Notes: generated by a model from the letters alone, not told the origin. 37,067 bases of DNA from Candidatus Segetimicrobium genomatis (GCA_005882275.1 VBAK01000128.1:1-37067), one strand, 5' to 3'; shown: positions 8,531-16,730, counted from the first letter of the stretch. Translations and numbers: made by a program.

Positions 8531-9264
8531 CGCACCTCCAGGCCGGCGCGGGCGGCGGGCGCAGCCGGCGGCCGCGCGGCCACCCACCGGTCGAGCGAAT
8601 CGAAAATGCGCCGGCCGTCCTCGCCGCCCAGCAGACCCTCGCTCGCGCGTTCCGGATGGGGCATCAGCCCGACCACGGCGCCGGTGGGACTCGCCACCCC
8701 GGCGATCGCGTCGTGCGAGCCGTTGGGGTTGGCCCCGGGGCCGGTCGCGCCGGAGGCATCGCAGTACCGGAACGCCACCTGCCGGCCGGCGAGGAGCGCG
8801 CGGTGCGTCGGGGGATCCGCGTAGTAGTTGCCCTCCGCGTGCGCGATCGGCAGGCGGAGGACCTCCCCGGCGGCCAGGGCGCAGGTGAAGGGCGTGTCCG
8901 TCCGCTCGACGCGAATGTGCACACACTCGCACCGGAACTCGCCGCACGCATTGGGCCGCATGGCGCCGGGCAGCAGGCCGGCCTCGAGGAGCACCTGGAA
9001 CCCGTTGCAGATGCCGAGCGTCACCCCGCCCCCGGCCGCGTACGCGCGCAGCGCGCGCACCACCGGCGAGGTCGCGGCGATCGCGCCCGCCCGCAGATAA
9101 TCGCCGTGGGCGAACCCGCCGGGAAGGATCACCGCGTCCAGGCCGTCGAGCGTCCGTTCCTCGTGCCACACGTACTGCGCGCGGTGCCCGAGCACGTCCC
9201 GCACGACATGATAGGTGTCGGCGTCACAGTTGCTTCCGGGGAACACGACGATCCCGACGTCCAC
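8527..9264 (-). CDS. purQ: FGAM synthase, glutaminase subunit
   Basis: Class I glutamine amidotransferase that feeds ammonia to PurL. It has 245 aa. It starts VGIVVFPGSNCD, then LPGGFAHGDYLRAG. The nucleophile elbow is GICNGFQVLLE (Cys86), and the catalytic His and Glu are in GLMPHPERASE near residues 203-213. GTG 9264 is preceded by GGAGG at a good distance; this site overlaps the purS stop region. The Arg- and Ala-rich last 20 residues are a small lineage-specific tail. Confidence 0.97.
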   Translation of the reverse strand: MDVGIVVFPGSNCDADTYHVVRDVLGHRAQYVWHEERTLDGLDAVILPGGFAHGDYLRAGAIAATSPVVRALRAYAAGGGVTLGICNGFQVLLEAGLLPGAMRPNACGEFRCECVHIRVERTDTPFTCALAAGEVLRLPIAHAEGNYYADPPTHRALLAGRQVAFRYCDASGATGPGANPNGSHDAIAGVASPTGAVVGLMPHPERASEGLLGGEDGRRIFDSLDRWVAARPPAAPAARAGLEVR

Positions 9265-9276
9265 CGCGGGCCTCCC

Positions 9277-9552
9277 TCAGACGATGTCGTAGCGGTATTC
9301 TTCGATCAGCGTGTTGGCGAGGAACCCCTCGCACATCTGCCGCACCCGCTCCTCGAGCCCGCCGCCGTCCGGCCGGCCGTCGTCCGCCATCTCCAGTTCG
9401 AAGTACTTGCCGGCCCGGACGGCGCGCACCCCGCCGTGACCGAGCGCGTCCAGGCCATGCCGGATGGCCTGGCCGGGCGCGTCGAGCACTCCGGGCTTGA
9501 GCGTGACGACGACCCGAACGGTGCGGGCCTCCGGCGTTCGCACGTCCGTCAC
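9277..9552 (-). CDS. purS: FGAM synthase, PurS subunit
   Basis: Small dimeric subunit that bridges PurL and PurQ and helps transfer ammonia. It is 91 aa with the pattern VRVVVTLKPGVLDAPGQAI, then VRAVRAGKYFELEM and CEGFLANTLIEEYRYDI at the C-terminus, all typical. The GTG at 9552 follows the purC stop after a single base. Its presence confirms the three-part PurLQS enzyme. Confidence 0.95.
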   Translation of the reverse strand: MTDVRTPEARTVRVVVTLKPGVLDAPGQAIRHGLDALGHGGVRAVRAGKYFELEMADDGRPDGGGLEERVRQMCEGFLANTLIEEYRYDIV

Positions 9553-9553
9553 C

Positions 9554-10507
9554 TCACTCCTCCGGCAGCGGCCCGCCGGTCAGCCGGGTGTAGGCCTCGC
9601 GGTACCGCGCCCGCGTGGCGGCAATCACCTCGGGGGGCAGCGGGGGGGCCGGCGGCTGCTTGTCCCATCCGATCCGCTCCAGATAATCGCGCACGATCTG
9701 CTTGTCGAAACTCTCGGTCGATCCGGTCGCCGCGTAGGCGGGGGCGTCCCAGAATCGCGACGAATCGGGGGTGAGGACCTCATCGATCAGCACGATCTCC
9801 CCGCCCTCCAGTCCAAACTCGAACTTCGTATCGGCCACGAGCAGGCCGCACCGCTCGGCCTGGGCGGCCCCCTCCCGGTAGATCGCCAGGCTCGCCTCCC
9901 GAAGCCGGCGGGTCAGATCCGCGCCGACCAGCTGCGCCATCCGCGGCAGGGTGATGTTTTCATCGTGGCCCGTCTGCGCTTTCGTCGCCGGCGTGAACAC
10001 GGGCGCCGGCAGCCGGCTTCCCATGCGGAGCCCGGCGGGCAGCGGCTCGCCGCCCAGCGCCCCCGTGGCCGCGTACTCCTTCCACGCCGAGCCCGCGAGG
10101 TAGCCGCGCACCACGCACTCGATGCCGATCGGCCGGAGCCGGCGCACGAGCATCGACCGGCCGGCCAGCATCTGCCGCTGTGCGTGGACGGCGGGGGGAA
10201 ACGTCGCCGGGTCCGTGGAGATGAAGTGGTTCGGGACGATGTCGCGGAGGCGCCCGAACCAGAAGGCCGAGAGGCCGGTGAGCACCCGGCCCCGGTCCGG
10301 TATCCCGGCCGGCAGGACCGCGTCGAACGCGGAGAGCCGGTCCGTGGCGACGATCAGCAGGTGCTCCCCCAGATCGTAGATATCCCGGACCTTCCCGCGC
10401 GAGAACAGGGGAAGGTCCAGGTGGGTCTCGGTGACCGCCGGGGCGACGGCTCCCTGCCCCAGCGCGCCCGCGGCCGGCGTTCCCGCGCCCACGACCGCCT
10501 CATGCAT
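9554..10507 (-). CDS. purC: SAICAR synthase
   Basis: Joins aspartate to CAIR (ATP-dependent), the eighth step. It is 317 aa, of the longer SAICAR synthase type. Motifs: FSRGKVRDIYDLG, ATDRLSAFDAVLP, IGIECVVRGYLAGSAW, ADTKFEFGLEGGEIVLIDEVLTPDSSR (interrupted view) and YLERIGWDKQPPAP. The ATG at 10507 has a strong ribosome site (GGAGGG, 7 bases away) and lies 8 bases inside the end of purB. The frame is open upstream of this ATG, but that part overlaps purB and is not conserved. Confidence 0.97.
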   Translation of the reverse strand: MHEAVVGAGTPAAGALGQGAVAPAVTETHLDLPLFSRGKVRDIYDLGEHLLIVATDRLSAFDAVLPAGIPDRGRVLTGLSAFWFGRLRDIVPNHFISTDPATFPPAVHAQRQMLAGRSMLVRRLRPIGIECVVRGYLAGSAWKEYAATGALGGEPLPAGLRMGSRLPAPVFTPATKAQTGHDENITLPRMAQLVGADLTRRLREASLAIYREGAAQAERCGLLVADTKFEFGLEGGEIVLIDEVLTPDSSRFWDAPAYAATGSTESFDKQIVRDYLERIGWDKQPPAPPLPPEVIAATRARYREAYTRLTGGPLPEE

Positions 10508-11927
10508 CGGCTTTCCCTCCTCTTGGGGACACGCCCCTCGGTATCGTGCCTTTCTGCGCCCCGCCCGCGGCCGGCAACCCCTGCGTGCTGTGTGTGCCAC
10601 CCTGGTTGGGAGTCCCCGAAGGGGGCTCGGCGGGAGCCTCGGAGAGTCCGAGGCGGGTGAAGATCGCGTCCACGTGGCGCAGCGCCGCAGCGGCGTCGAA
10701 GCAGGCCTCCAGCTCGGCGTCCGGGAGCGCGCCGGACTCCCGGATCAGATCACGGAACCGCCCCCGGCCCTCGAGCGCCCGCGTCGCCGCCGACTGGACG
10801 AGGCGGTAGGCCTCCTCCCGCCCGAGCCCGCGCGCGATGAGCGCCAGCAACACCCGGTGGGAGAAGACGAGGCCGCCGGTCCGCTCCAGGTTCTCGCGCA
10901 TGCGGTCCGGGGAGACGCGGAGACCTTCGATCACCTCGGCGAGTTTGCGGGTCATATACTCCAGCAGCGACGTCGCATCCGGGACGATCACCCGCTCCAC
11001 CGACGAATGCGTGATGTCCCGCTCCCCCCACAGCGCGATGTTCTCCAGCGCCGCCAGGGCGTCGGCGCGCATGACGCGGGCCAGCCCGGCCACCCGCTCG
11101 CTGATGATCGGGTTGCGCTTGTGCGGCATCGCCGACGAACCCGTTTGGCCTTCGCGAAAGGGCTCTTCCACTTCGCCCAGTTCGGTGCGCTGCAGCGTCC
11201 GGATCTCGGTGGCGATCTTCTCGAGCGTGCCCGCGACCACCGCGAGGTGGGTGAGGTACTCGGCGTGGCGGTCCCGCTGGATGATCTGCGACGACACCGG
11301 GGCCGGCCGGAGGCCGAGCCCGGCGCAGACATACGCTTCCACCTCAGGCGGCGTGTGCGCGTAGGTCCCGACTTCGCCGGAGATCTTGCCGACGGCGATC
11401 ACCTCGCGCGCGCGCCGGAGGCGGTCCAGGCCCCGCCCGACCTCCGCGTACCACAGGGCCGCCTTGAGCCCGAACGTGATCGGCTCGGCCTGGATGCCGT
11501 GGGTGCGGCCGGCCATCACGGTGCGGCGGTGCCGGGTGGCCAGCGCGGCGAGCGCCCCGTGCAGGCGCGCCAGCTGGCCCGCGATCAGATCGGCGGCCCG
11601 GACCATCAGCACCGAGAGCGCAGTATCCACGACATCGGAGGACCCCAGCCCGCGGTGCAGGTAGCGGGCGTCTTCGCCGGCGCTCTCGCCGACGACGCGC
11701 AGAAACGCCACGACATCGTGGCGCGTCTCCCGCTCCTCCAGATCCTCGATGCGGGCCACGCTCCCCACGCGCGAGCGCTCCCGCAGCCGCCGCGCCGCCG
11801 CCTCGGGGATCAGCCCCACCCTCGCCTGTCCCTCGGCCGCGAGCAGCTCGATCTCCAGCCACGTGGCGAACTTCGTCTCGGCGCTCCACAGCGCCGCCAT
11901 CTCCGGCGAGGTGTATCGCGGGATCAC
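10500..11927 (-). CDS. purB: Adenylosuccinate lyase with a non-conserved C-terminal tail
   Basis: Eliminates fumarate from SAICAR and from adenylosuccinate, so it acts in both IMP and AMP synthesis. It has 475 aa. Fumarase/aspartase-superfamily marks: ETRHDVVAFLR, RGLGSSDVVDTA, MAGRTHGIQAEPITFG, the signature loop GSSAMPHKRNPI with the catalytic Ser, and ENIALWGERDITHSS. The conserved protein ends around DAIFTRLGLSEA. It is followed by about 45 Gly/Pro/Thr-rich residues with no similarity I recognise, ending 8 bases inside purC. GTG 11927 is chosen for its AGGAGG site and its GTGA overlap with the purA stop. Confidence 0.95.
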   Translation of the reverse strand: MIPRYTSPEMAALWSAETKFATWLEIELLAAEGQARVGLIPEAAARRLRERSRVGSVARIEDLEERETRHDVVAFLRVVGESAGEDARYLHRGLGSSDVVDTALSVLMVRAADLIAGQLARLHGALAALATRHRRTVMAGRTHGIQAEPITFGLKAALWYAEVGRGLDRLRRAREVIAVGKISGEVGTYAHTPPEVEAYVCAGLGLRPAPVSSQIIQRDRHAEYLTHLAVVAGTLEKIATEIRTLQRTELGEVEEPFREGQTGSSAMPHKRNPIISERVAGLARVMRADALAALENIALWGERDITHSSVERVIVPDATSLLEYMTRKLAEVIEGLRVSPDRMRENLERTGGLVFSHRVLLALIARGLGREEAYRLVQSAATRALEGRGRFRDLIRESGALPDAELEACFDAAAALRHVDAIFTRLGLSEAPAEPPSGTPNQGGTHSTQGLPAAGGAQKGTIPRGVSPRGGKADA

Positions 11928-13210
11928 GCCCACCCCTCCTGGCAGAAGATCATGTCCGCGCGCTCCGGCCCCACGCCGGCGAGCGCGAGCGGCGCGCCGA
12001 CGATCTCCTCGATGCGCCGGAGAAACGCCCGCGCCTCGACGGGCAGGTCGGTGAGATGCCGCGCGCCCGTGGTGGGACGGCGCCACCCGGGGAGCTCCTC
12101 GTAGACCGGCTCGACCCGCGCCATCGCCGCGGTGTGCGGGACGGTCTGGAGGGTCCGGCCGTCCAGCCGGTACGCGACCGCGAGCCGGACCGTCTCGAAG
12201 GTGTCGAACACATCGACCTTCATCACCGCCAGATGCGTGAACCCCGCCACCTCCGCGGCAAAGCGCGCGGCCACCCCGTCGAACCAGCCGCAGCGGCGCG
12301 GCCGGCGGGTCGTGGCGCCGAACTCCTGGCCGATGCTGCGCAGCCGGTCGCCGGTGGCGTCCCCGAGCTCGGTCGGCATCGGCCCCGAGCCGACCGCGGT
12401 CGTGTAGGCCTTCGCCACGCCGAGCACCCGCGTGATCTTGTACGGGGGAATGCCGGCCCCGGCGCTGGCGCCCCCCGGCAGCGTCGTCGATGACGTGACG
12501 AACGGGTACAATCCCCAGTCCAGGTCGCGCATGACGCCCAGCTGCCCTTCCAGCAGCACCGCCCGGTCGGCGCGCAGCGCCTCCTGGACGAGCGGGTGGG
12601 TGTCCGCGACGTAGGGCCCGAGGCGGCCGGCCCACCGCCGGCAGGCGTCCTGCAGCGTCTTGACCTCCACCGGCTCGTGCCGGTAGACGCCGCGCATCAC
12701 GGCGCTCTTCCGGTCCGCGAGGAACCGCAGCTGCTCGGCCAGATGCTGTTCCTGGAACAGGTCGCCCGCGCGGATGCCGATCCGCCCGACCTTGTCGCTG
12801 TAGACCGGCCAGATCCCCTGCTTGGTCGTCCCGTGCGGGCTGCCGCCGCGCGCCAGTTCCTCGAGCTCGTCGGTGAGAATGTGGTGCGGAAAGATCAGGT
12901 GGGCGCGGTCGGAGACCCACAGCCGGCCGACGGTCGGCATCCCCACGCGCTCGACCTCGGCGATCTCGGCCAGCAGGACCTCGGGGTTGACGGCGACGCC
13001 CGGACCGATCACGCACTGCGCGGCCGGATGAAAGATGCCCGACGGGAGCAGGTGGAGCCGAAAGGTGCCGTGCTGGTTGTGAATCGTGTGGCCGGCGTTG
13101 TTTCCGCCGTTGTAGCGGATCACCACGTCGGCATGGCGGGCCAGCGTGTCGACGACCTTGCCCTTCCCCTCGTCGCCCCACTGCGCGCCGACCACCGCGG
13201 TCACCGGCAT
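11924..13210 (-). CDS. purA: Adenylosuccinate synthetase
   Basis: GTP-dependent first step from IMP to AMP. It is 428 aa and complete. The N-terminal GTP loop is GAQWGDEGKGK (residues 8-18), then NGGNNAGHTI, the VLLEGQLGVMRDLDWG region, PFVTSSTTLPGG, and VMKVDVFDTFETV where most homologues have TKLDVLD. The ATG at 13210 shares a base with the purE stop (TAATG). Placing purA with purB inside the IMP operon gives coordinated flow to AMP. No guanine-branch genes (guaA, guaB) are present in the window. Confidence 0.96.
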   Translation of the reverse strand: MPVTAVVGAQWGDEGKGKVVDTLARHADVVIRYNGGNNAGHTIHNQHGTFRLHLLPSGIFHPAAQCVIGPGVAVNPEVLLAEIAEVERVGMPTVGRLWVSDRAHLIFPHHILTDELEELARGGSPHGTTKQGIWPVYSDKVGRIGIRAGDLFQEQHLAEQLRFLADRKSAVMRGVYRHEPVEVKTLQDACRRWAGRLGPYVADTHPLVQEALRADRAVLLEGQLGVMRDLDWGLYPFVTSSTTLPGGASAGAGIPPYKITRVLGVAKAYTTAVGSGPMPTELGDATGDRLRSIGQEFGATTRRPRRCGWFDGVAARFAAEVAGFTHLAVMKVDVFDTFETVRLAVAYRLDGRTLQTVPHTAAMARVEPVYEELPGWRRPTTGARHLTDLPVEARAFLRRIEEIVGAPLALAGVGPERADMIFCQEGWA

Positions 13211-13761
13211 TACGGCGTCCTCCCGCCCTGGTGCGGGGGCACCATTCCCGGTTCCGCTCTTGCGGCGAGACGGGACGCCTTCTCCTCCACCTCATCGGCG
13301 AGACGCGCCTTATAGGCGCGATAGCGCTCCCGCAGGGCGGGGTCGGCCGTGGCCAGCACCTGCACCGCGAGGAGCGCGGCGTTCCGCGCGCCCCCGATGC
13401 CCACGGTCGCCACCGGCACCCCGCCCGGCATTTGCGCGGTCGAGAGCAGGGCGTCGAGTCCCCCGAGGGTCGAGCCGGCCAGCGGGACACCGATCACCGG
13501 CAGCACGGTGTGCGCGGCGAGCACGCCCGCGAGGTGGGCCGCGGCGCCCGCCCCGGCGATGAGCACCCGGATCCCCCGCGCCTCCGCGCCGCTCACGTAC
13601 TGCTCGACCCGGGCCGGCGACCGGTGGGCGGAGGCGACCGTCATCTCGTAGGCCACGCCAAACTCCTGGAGCACCCGGGCGGCCTCATCCATCGTGGCGA
13701 GGTCGCTGTCGCTCCCCATCACGATCCCGACCAGGGGACGGCCGCCCGCCGGACCCGTCAT
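13210..13761 (-). CDS. purE: 5-(carboxyamino)imidazole ribonucleotide mutase / AIR carboxylase
   Basis: Makes CAIR. It has 183 aa. Motifs: VGIVMGSDSDLATM, ASAHRSP with the catalytic His, LIAGAGAAAHLAGVLAAHT, LPVIGVPLAGSTLGGLDALL, and TAQMPGGVPVATVGIGGARNAALLA. The ATG at 13761 has AAGGAGG 8 bases upstream; that site overlaps the purD stop, coupling the two. The ATP-dependent partner PurK (N5-CAIR synthetase) is not in the window. Either purK is elsewhere or this PurE carboxylates AIR directly. The sequence alone does not let me decide. Confidence 0.95.
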   Translation of the reverse strand: MTGPAGGRPLVGIVMGSDSDLATMDEAARVLQEFGVAYEMTVASAHRSPARVEQYVSGAEARGIRVLIAGAGAAAHLAGVLAAHTVLPVIGVPLAGSTLGGLDALLSTAQMPGGVPVATVGIGGARNAALLAVQVLATADPALRERYRAYKARLADEVEEKASRLAARAEPGMVPPHQGGRTP

Positions 13762-13774
13762 CGCGTCTTCCTCC

Positions 13775-15220
13775 TTACGCGCGGACCTCTGTTTCACGTG
13801 TTTCACCGGTCGCATCGATCACCCTACCTTGGCTCCACTCCTCGCTTACATTTGTCCCACTCTCCGCTTCGATCGGCTTTCGATCGGCTTTTCGATCGGT
13901 TCGCCGCCCCAAACCCGCAGCCGCACGCCCGTCCGCGGGCGACCGGATCCCGCCGTGCTCCGCAGCGCGGGCGCCGATGTCGCGCCGGTAGATCTTCCCG
14001 TCGTACCGCACCGCCTCGACGGCGCGGTACGCGCGGGTTCTTGCCTCATAGAGATTGTCCCCGATTCCGACGACGTTGATCACCCGCCCGCCCGACGAGA
14101 CCACCCGTCCGTCCCGCACGGCTGTCCCGGCGTGGAAGACCCGGACCCCGTCCAGGGCGGCGGCGGTGGGGAGACCCGTGATGGGATCACCGGTCCTGGG
14201 AGATTCGGGGTACCCTTCCGCGGCGAGCACGACGCCCACGGCGCTCTGGGGACGCCAGCGGGGCGTCCACCGTTCGAGGGATCCGGTGAGCACGGCCTCC
14301 GCGGCCTCCACGAGCCCGCTCTCGAGCAGGGGAAGCAAGACCTGGGCTTCGGGATCTCCCAGGCGAACGTTGAACTCCAGCACCTGCGGCCCATCGGCGG
14401 TCAGCATCAGTCCCGCGAACAGCACGCCGCGAAAGGGACGGCCTTCCTGGGCCATCGCCCAGACCACCGGCTCGAGGACTTCGTCGGTGATCCGGTCGAG
14501 GACCGCCGGAGAGGCGGCGGGCACGGGCGCATACGCACCCATCCCGCCCGTGTTGGGACCGCGGTCGAGGTCTCCCAGCCGTTTGTGGTCCTGCGCCGGG
14601 AGCAGCGCGCAGACCGCCGTCCCGTCGCACAGCGCGAACACGCTGACCTCCTCCCCCGACAGCATCTCCTCGACCACGACCCGGGCCCCGGCGTCGCCGA
14701 ACCGCCGCGCCACCATCGCCGCCTCCACCGCGGCGATCGCTTCCTCAGCGGTCGCGGCCACCGTCACGCCCTTGCCGCCGGCGAGCCCGTCGACCTTGAT
14801 CACGCACGGCCGTGCCCGCCCCCGGATGTCCTCGATCGCGCGGGCGGGATCGTCGAAGATCGCGAAGGGAGCGGTCGGAATCCCATAGCGGCGGCAGAGC
14901 GTCTTCATGAACGCCTTGCTGGACTCCAGCCGGGCGGCGGCCTGGGTGGGCCCGAAGGCGCGCAGCCCGCGGCGCTCGAACAGGTCGACCAGGCCGGCGG
15001 CCAGGGGGGCCTCGGGCCCGACCAGGGTCAGGTCGATCCCGTATTGCTCGGCGCAGGCGGCGAGGGCTCCAATATCGTCGGAGGAGTAGGGCAGGCACGG
15101 CGCGATTTCACGCATCCCTGGATTGCCCGGAGCGCAGAAGAGCGACAGCGGGCTCTCCTGCCGGAGCTTCCAGGCCATCGCATGCTCTCGCCCGCCCGAG
15201 CCGATAACGAGGACCTTCAT
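13775..15220 (-). CDS. purD: Phosphoribosylamine-glycine ligase with C-terminal extension
   Basis: Second step of purine synthesis: ATP-dependent joining of glycine to phosphoribosylamine to give GAR. It has 481 aa. It begins MKVLVIGSGGREHAMAWKL, then LVGPEAPLAAGLVD, SSKAFMKTLC, the ATP-grasp segment CVIKVDGLAGGKGVTVA, LDRGPNTGGMGAYAPVP and NVRLGDPEAQVLLPLL. The family normally ends near YDGKIYRRDIGARA (about residue 425). Here about 55 charged, non-conserved residues follow, coded over a short tandem repeat and ending exactly at the purE ribosome site. The ATG at 15220 has GGAGAG upstream. It is the first gene of the operon; promoter and PurBox-like sites are just upstream. Confidence 0.95.
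   Translation of the reverse strand: MKVLVIGSGGREHAMAWKLRQESPLSLFCAPGNPGMREIAPCLPYSSDDIGALAACAEQYGIDLTLVGPEAPLAAGLVDLFERRGLRAFGPTQAAARLESSKAFMKTLCRRYGIPTAPFAIFDDPARAIEDIRGRARPCVIKVDGLAGGKGVTVAATAEEAIAAVEAAMVARRFGDAGARVVVEEMLSGEEVSVFALCDGTAVCALLPAQDHKRLGDLDRGPNTGGMGAYAPVPAASPAVLDRITDEVLEPVVWAMAQEGRPFRGVLFAGLMLTADGPQVLEFNVRLGDPEAQVLLPLLESGLVEAAEAVLTGSLERWTPRWRPQSAVGVVLAAEGYPESPRTGDPITGLPTAAALDGVRVFHAGTAVRDGRVVSSGGRVINVVGIGDNLYEARTRAYRAVEAVRYDGKIYRRDIGARAAEHGGIRSPADGRAAAGLGRRTDRKADRKPIEAESGTNVSEEWSQGRVIDATGETRETEVRA
13870..13899. repeat. Three spaced copies of CGATCGG inside the purD 3' extension
   Basis: CGATCGG occurs at 13870, 13881 and 13893, separated by CTTT-type spacers, giving a period of 11-12 bases (about one helical turn). 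Each copy holds the palindrome CGATCG. It lies in the poorly conserved tail of purD. It may be a slippage product or a protein-binding array; nothing decides between them. Confidence 0.5.
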
Positions 15221-15250
15221 GGCCGGCTCTCCACGTCGTGGTGGGTGGCG

Positions 15251-15263
15251 ATTGTTCGGCTTT
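15251..15263 (-). promoter_or_regulatory. PurBox-like sequence in the purine operon leader
   Basis: On the minus strand AAAGCCGAACAAT matches the Bacillus-type PurR PurBox consensus AWWWCCGAACWWT at 12 of 13 positions. It lies about 40 bases downstream of the predicted transcript start and 30 bases before purD. The consensus is from memory of the Bacillus regulon. No purR gene is in the window. Confidence 0.4.
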
Positions 15264-15284
15264 TCGTCTGCTGCTGGATTGAAA

Positions 15285-15299
15285 GGATCGACGCGATCC
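15285..15299. promoter_or_regulatory. Palindrome at the predicted purine operon start site
   Basis: GGATCG and CGATCC form a perfect 6-bp inverted repeat with a 3-base centre (ACG). It covers the first transcribed bases of the predicted purD mRNA. It could be an operator or a small 5' hairpin that protects the mRNA; both are inference. Confidence 0.35.
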
Positions 15300-15305
15300 G
15301 ACAAC

Positions 15306-15333
15306 ACTATAGCATATGCGAAGAAATCTGCAA
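15306..15333 (-). promoter_or_regulatory. Promoter of the purine operon
   Basis: On the minus strand, TGC-TATAGT is an extended -10 (hexamer 15311-15306). A weak -35, TTGCAG (15333-15328), lies 16 bases upstream. The start would be near 15299, with a leader of about 80 nt before purD. The leader is too short for, and lacks the conserved core of, a purine riboswitch. The rest of the 228-base divergent gap is AT-richer than its surroundings. I could not identify a convincing promoter for the plus-strand gene at 15449. Confidence 0.55.
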
Positions 15334-15357
15334 GGATGTCGATAAATGTTCGTGTTT
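15314..15357 (-). promoter_or_regulatory. Candidate inverted pair of PurBox-like sites over the -35 region
   Basis: On the minus strand, 15357-15345 reads AAACACGAACATT (11 of 13 to AWWWCCGAACWWT). On the plus strand, 15314-15326 reads ATATGCGAAGAAA (10 of 13). The two CGAA cores face each other with 18 bases between the 13-base boxes. This is close to the 16-17 spacing known for Bacillus PurR operators, and the weak -35 lies in the gap. Repression by a PurR-like protein is an inference. Confidence 0.3.
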
Positions 15358-15448
15358 TCCACAACCGGTGGCCGTTCACGGGCCGGGAATCTGCTAGGAA
15401 ACCTCCATAAAAGCGGCGAAGTTTGCAGAACGGGAGAACGGGGGTGTC

Positions 15449-16690
15449 GTGGCACGCGCCGTCATTACGGGGATTGGTGCGATAACGCCGGTCGGACTGT
15501 CGGCTCGGGAGAGCTGGGCCAGCCTGCTCGGTGGGCGGAGCGGCGTCCGGCCCCTCAGCCGGTTTGACGCCTCGCCGTACCCTGTCCGGATCGCCGCGGA
15601 GGTCAGGGGCTTCGACCCGCTCGCGGTGATCAGCCGCAAGCGCGTGCGGCGGACCGCCCGGTTCGCTCAACTCGCGATCGCGGCCGCCCAGGAAGCCGTC
15701 ACGGACGCGCGGCTGCCCCCGCTCCCGCAGATCACCGACCGGGTCGGCGTCACCATCGCCACGGCGCTCGGCGGGATCGACGTCGTCGACAGCGAGGCGC
15801 CGCGCTCCGACGGCAGGGCGCCAGCGCGCGTCACACCGTTTCTCCTGCCGATGCTGATCTCCAACATGGCCGCCTCCGCCGTCAGCATTCACTTCGGCCT
15901 CCGGGGACCGTCCAATACCTCCGTGGGCGCCTGCGCCAGCGGCACGATCGCGCTGGCCGAGGCGCGGCGGTGGATTCACACGGGAGAAGCGGACTACGTG
16001 CTGGCGGGGGGGACCGAAGCGGGGATCACCCCAACGGTCTGGGCGGCGCTGTGCGCGCTCGGCGCCCTCAGCACGCGGAACGACGCGCCGGAGCGGGCGA
16101 GCCGCCCGTTCGACCTCCACCGGGACGGCTTCGTGTACGGCGAAGGCGCGGTCGTCTTCGTGGTGGAGCGCGAGGACCTGGCGCGCGCCCGCGAGGCCCA
16201 CCTCTATGCGGAGCTGGCCGGCGCAGGGATGACGAGCGACGCGTATCACGAAACGGCCCCCCAGCCGGAAGGGGACGCGGCCGCCCAGGCGATGCGCCTT
16301 GCGCTGGCCGGCGCGGGGGCGCAGGCCGAAGACGTGGACCTCGTCGTGGCCCACGGGACGGGGACGCCGCTGAACGACGCCGCGGAAACCCGAGCCATCA
16401 AACTGGCGCTCGGGTCCCGGGCCTCCAAGGTTCCGGTCTCGGCGCCGAAGAGCATGGTCGGCCACATGATCGGGGCGGCGGGAGCCCTCGATGCGCTCGT
16501 CGGGGTGCTGGCGATCCGGGACGGGCGGATTCCCCCCACGATCAACCTCGAGACCCCAGACCCGGTCTGCGACCTCGACTACGTCCCCCGCCAGGCCCGC
16601 GCCGCCAGGGTGCGCCTGGCCCTCGCGAACGCGTTTGGATTCGGGGGACAGAACTGCGTCGTGGCCGTCCGGGCGGCGCCGGGACGGTAG
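15449..16690 (+). CDS. fabF: Beta-ketoacyl-ACP synthase II-type condensing enzyme
   Basis: Condensing enzyme that extends acyl chains by decarboxylative Claisen condensation with malonyl-ACP. It has 413 aa, the usual KAS-II length. The Cys-His-His triad is intact: Cys162 in GACASGT, His302 in [10 protein letters not shown] and His339 in [21 protein letters not shown] follows near the C-terminus. GTG 15449 gives the family start [14 protein letters not shown]. It leads a plus-strand run of six genes joined by short gaps or overlaps. No acyl carrier protein, FabD or FabH gene is adjacent, unlike housekeeping fatty acid operons. It may therefore be a specialised paralogue, or a housekeeping FabF with unusual neighbours. 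Confidence 0.9.
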   Translation: MARAVITGIGAITPVGLSARESWASLLGGRSGVRPLSRFDASPYPVRIAAEVRGFDPLAVISRKRVRRTARFAQLAIAAAQEAVTDARLPPLPQITDRVGVTIATALGGIDVVDSEAPRSDGRAPARVTPFLLPMLISNMAASAVSIHFGLRGPSNTSVGACASGTIALAEARRWIHTGEADYVLAGGTEAGITPTVWAALCALGALSTRNDAPERASRPFDLHRDGFVYGEGAVVFVVEREDLARAREAHLYAELAGAGMTSDAYHETAPQPEGDAAAQAMRLALAGAGAQAEDVDLVVAHGTGTPLNDAAETRAIKLALGSRASKVPVSAPKSMVGHMIGAAGALDALVGVLAIRDGRIPPTINLETPDPVCDLDYVPRQARAARVRLALANAFGFGGQNCVVAVRAAPGR

Positions 16691-16730
16691 ATCGCCGCAC
16701 CCCCACGTCATCTTCCTGGAGGCAGCCGCG

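Noticed and set aside
13790-13805. TGTTTCACGTGTTTCA, similar to the ParB site parS
   Set aside because: Only the left half matches TGTTTCAC/GTGAAACA; overall 13 of 16, and the palindrome is lost (it is really a GTTTCAC direct repeat). It is within purD, with no parA/parB nearby.
15220-15299. Purine riboswitch in the purD leader
   Set aside because: The predicted leader is about 80 bases and lacks the conserved three-way junction bases of purine or PRPP aptamers.
15301-15448. Promoter for the plus-strand acyl cluster
   Set aside because: Several AT-rich hexamers (GATAAA, CATAAA) exist, but none has a -35 at acceptable spacing, so none is reported.
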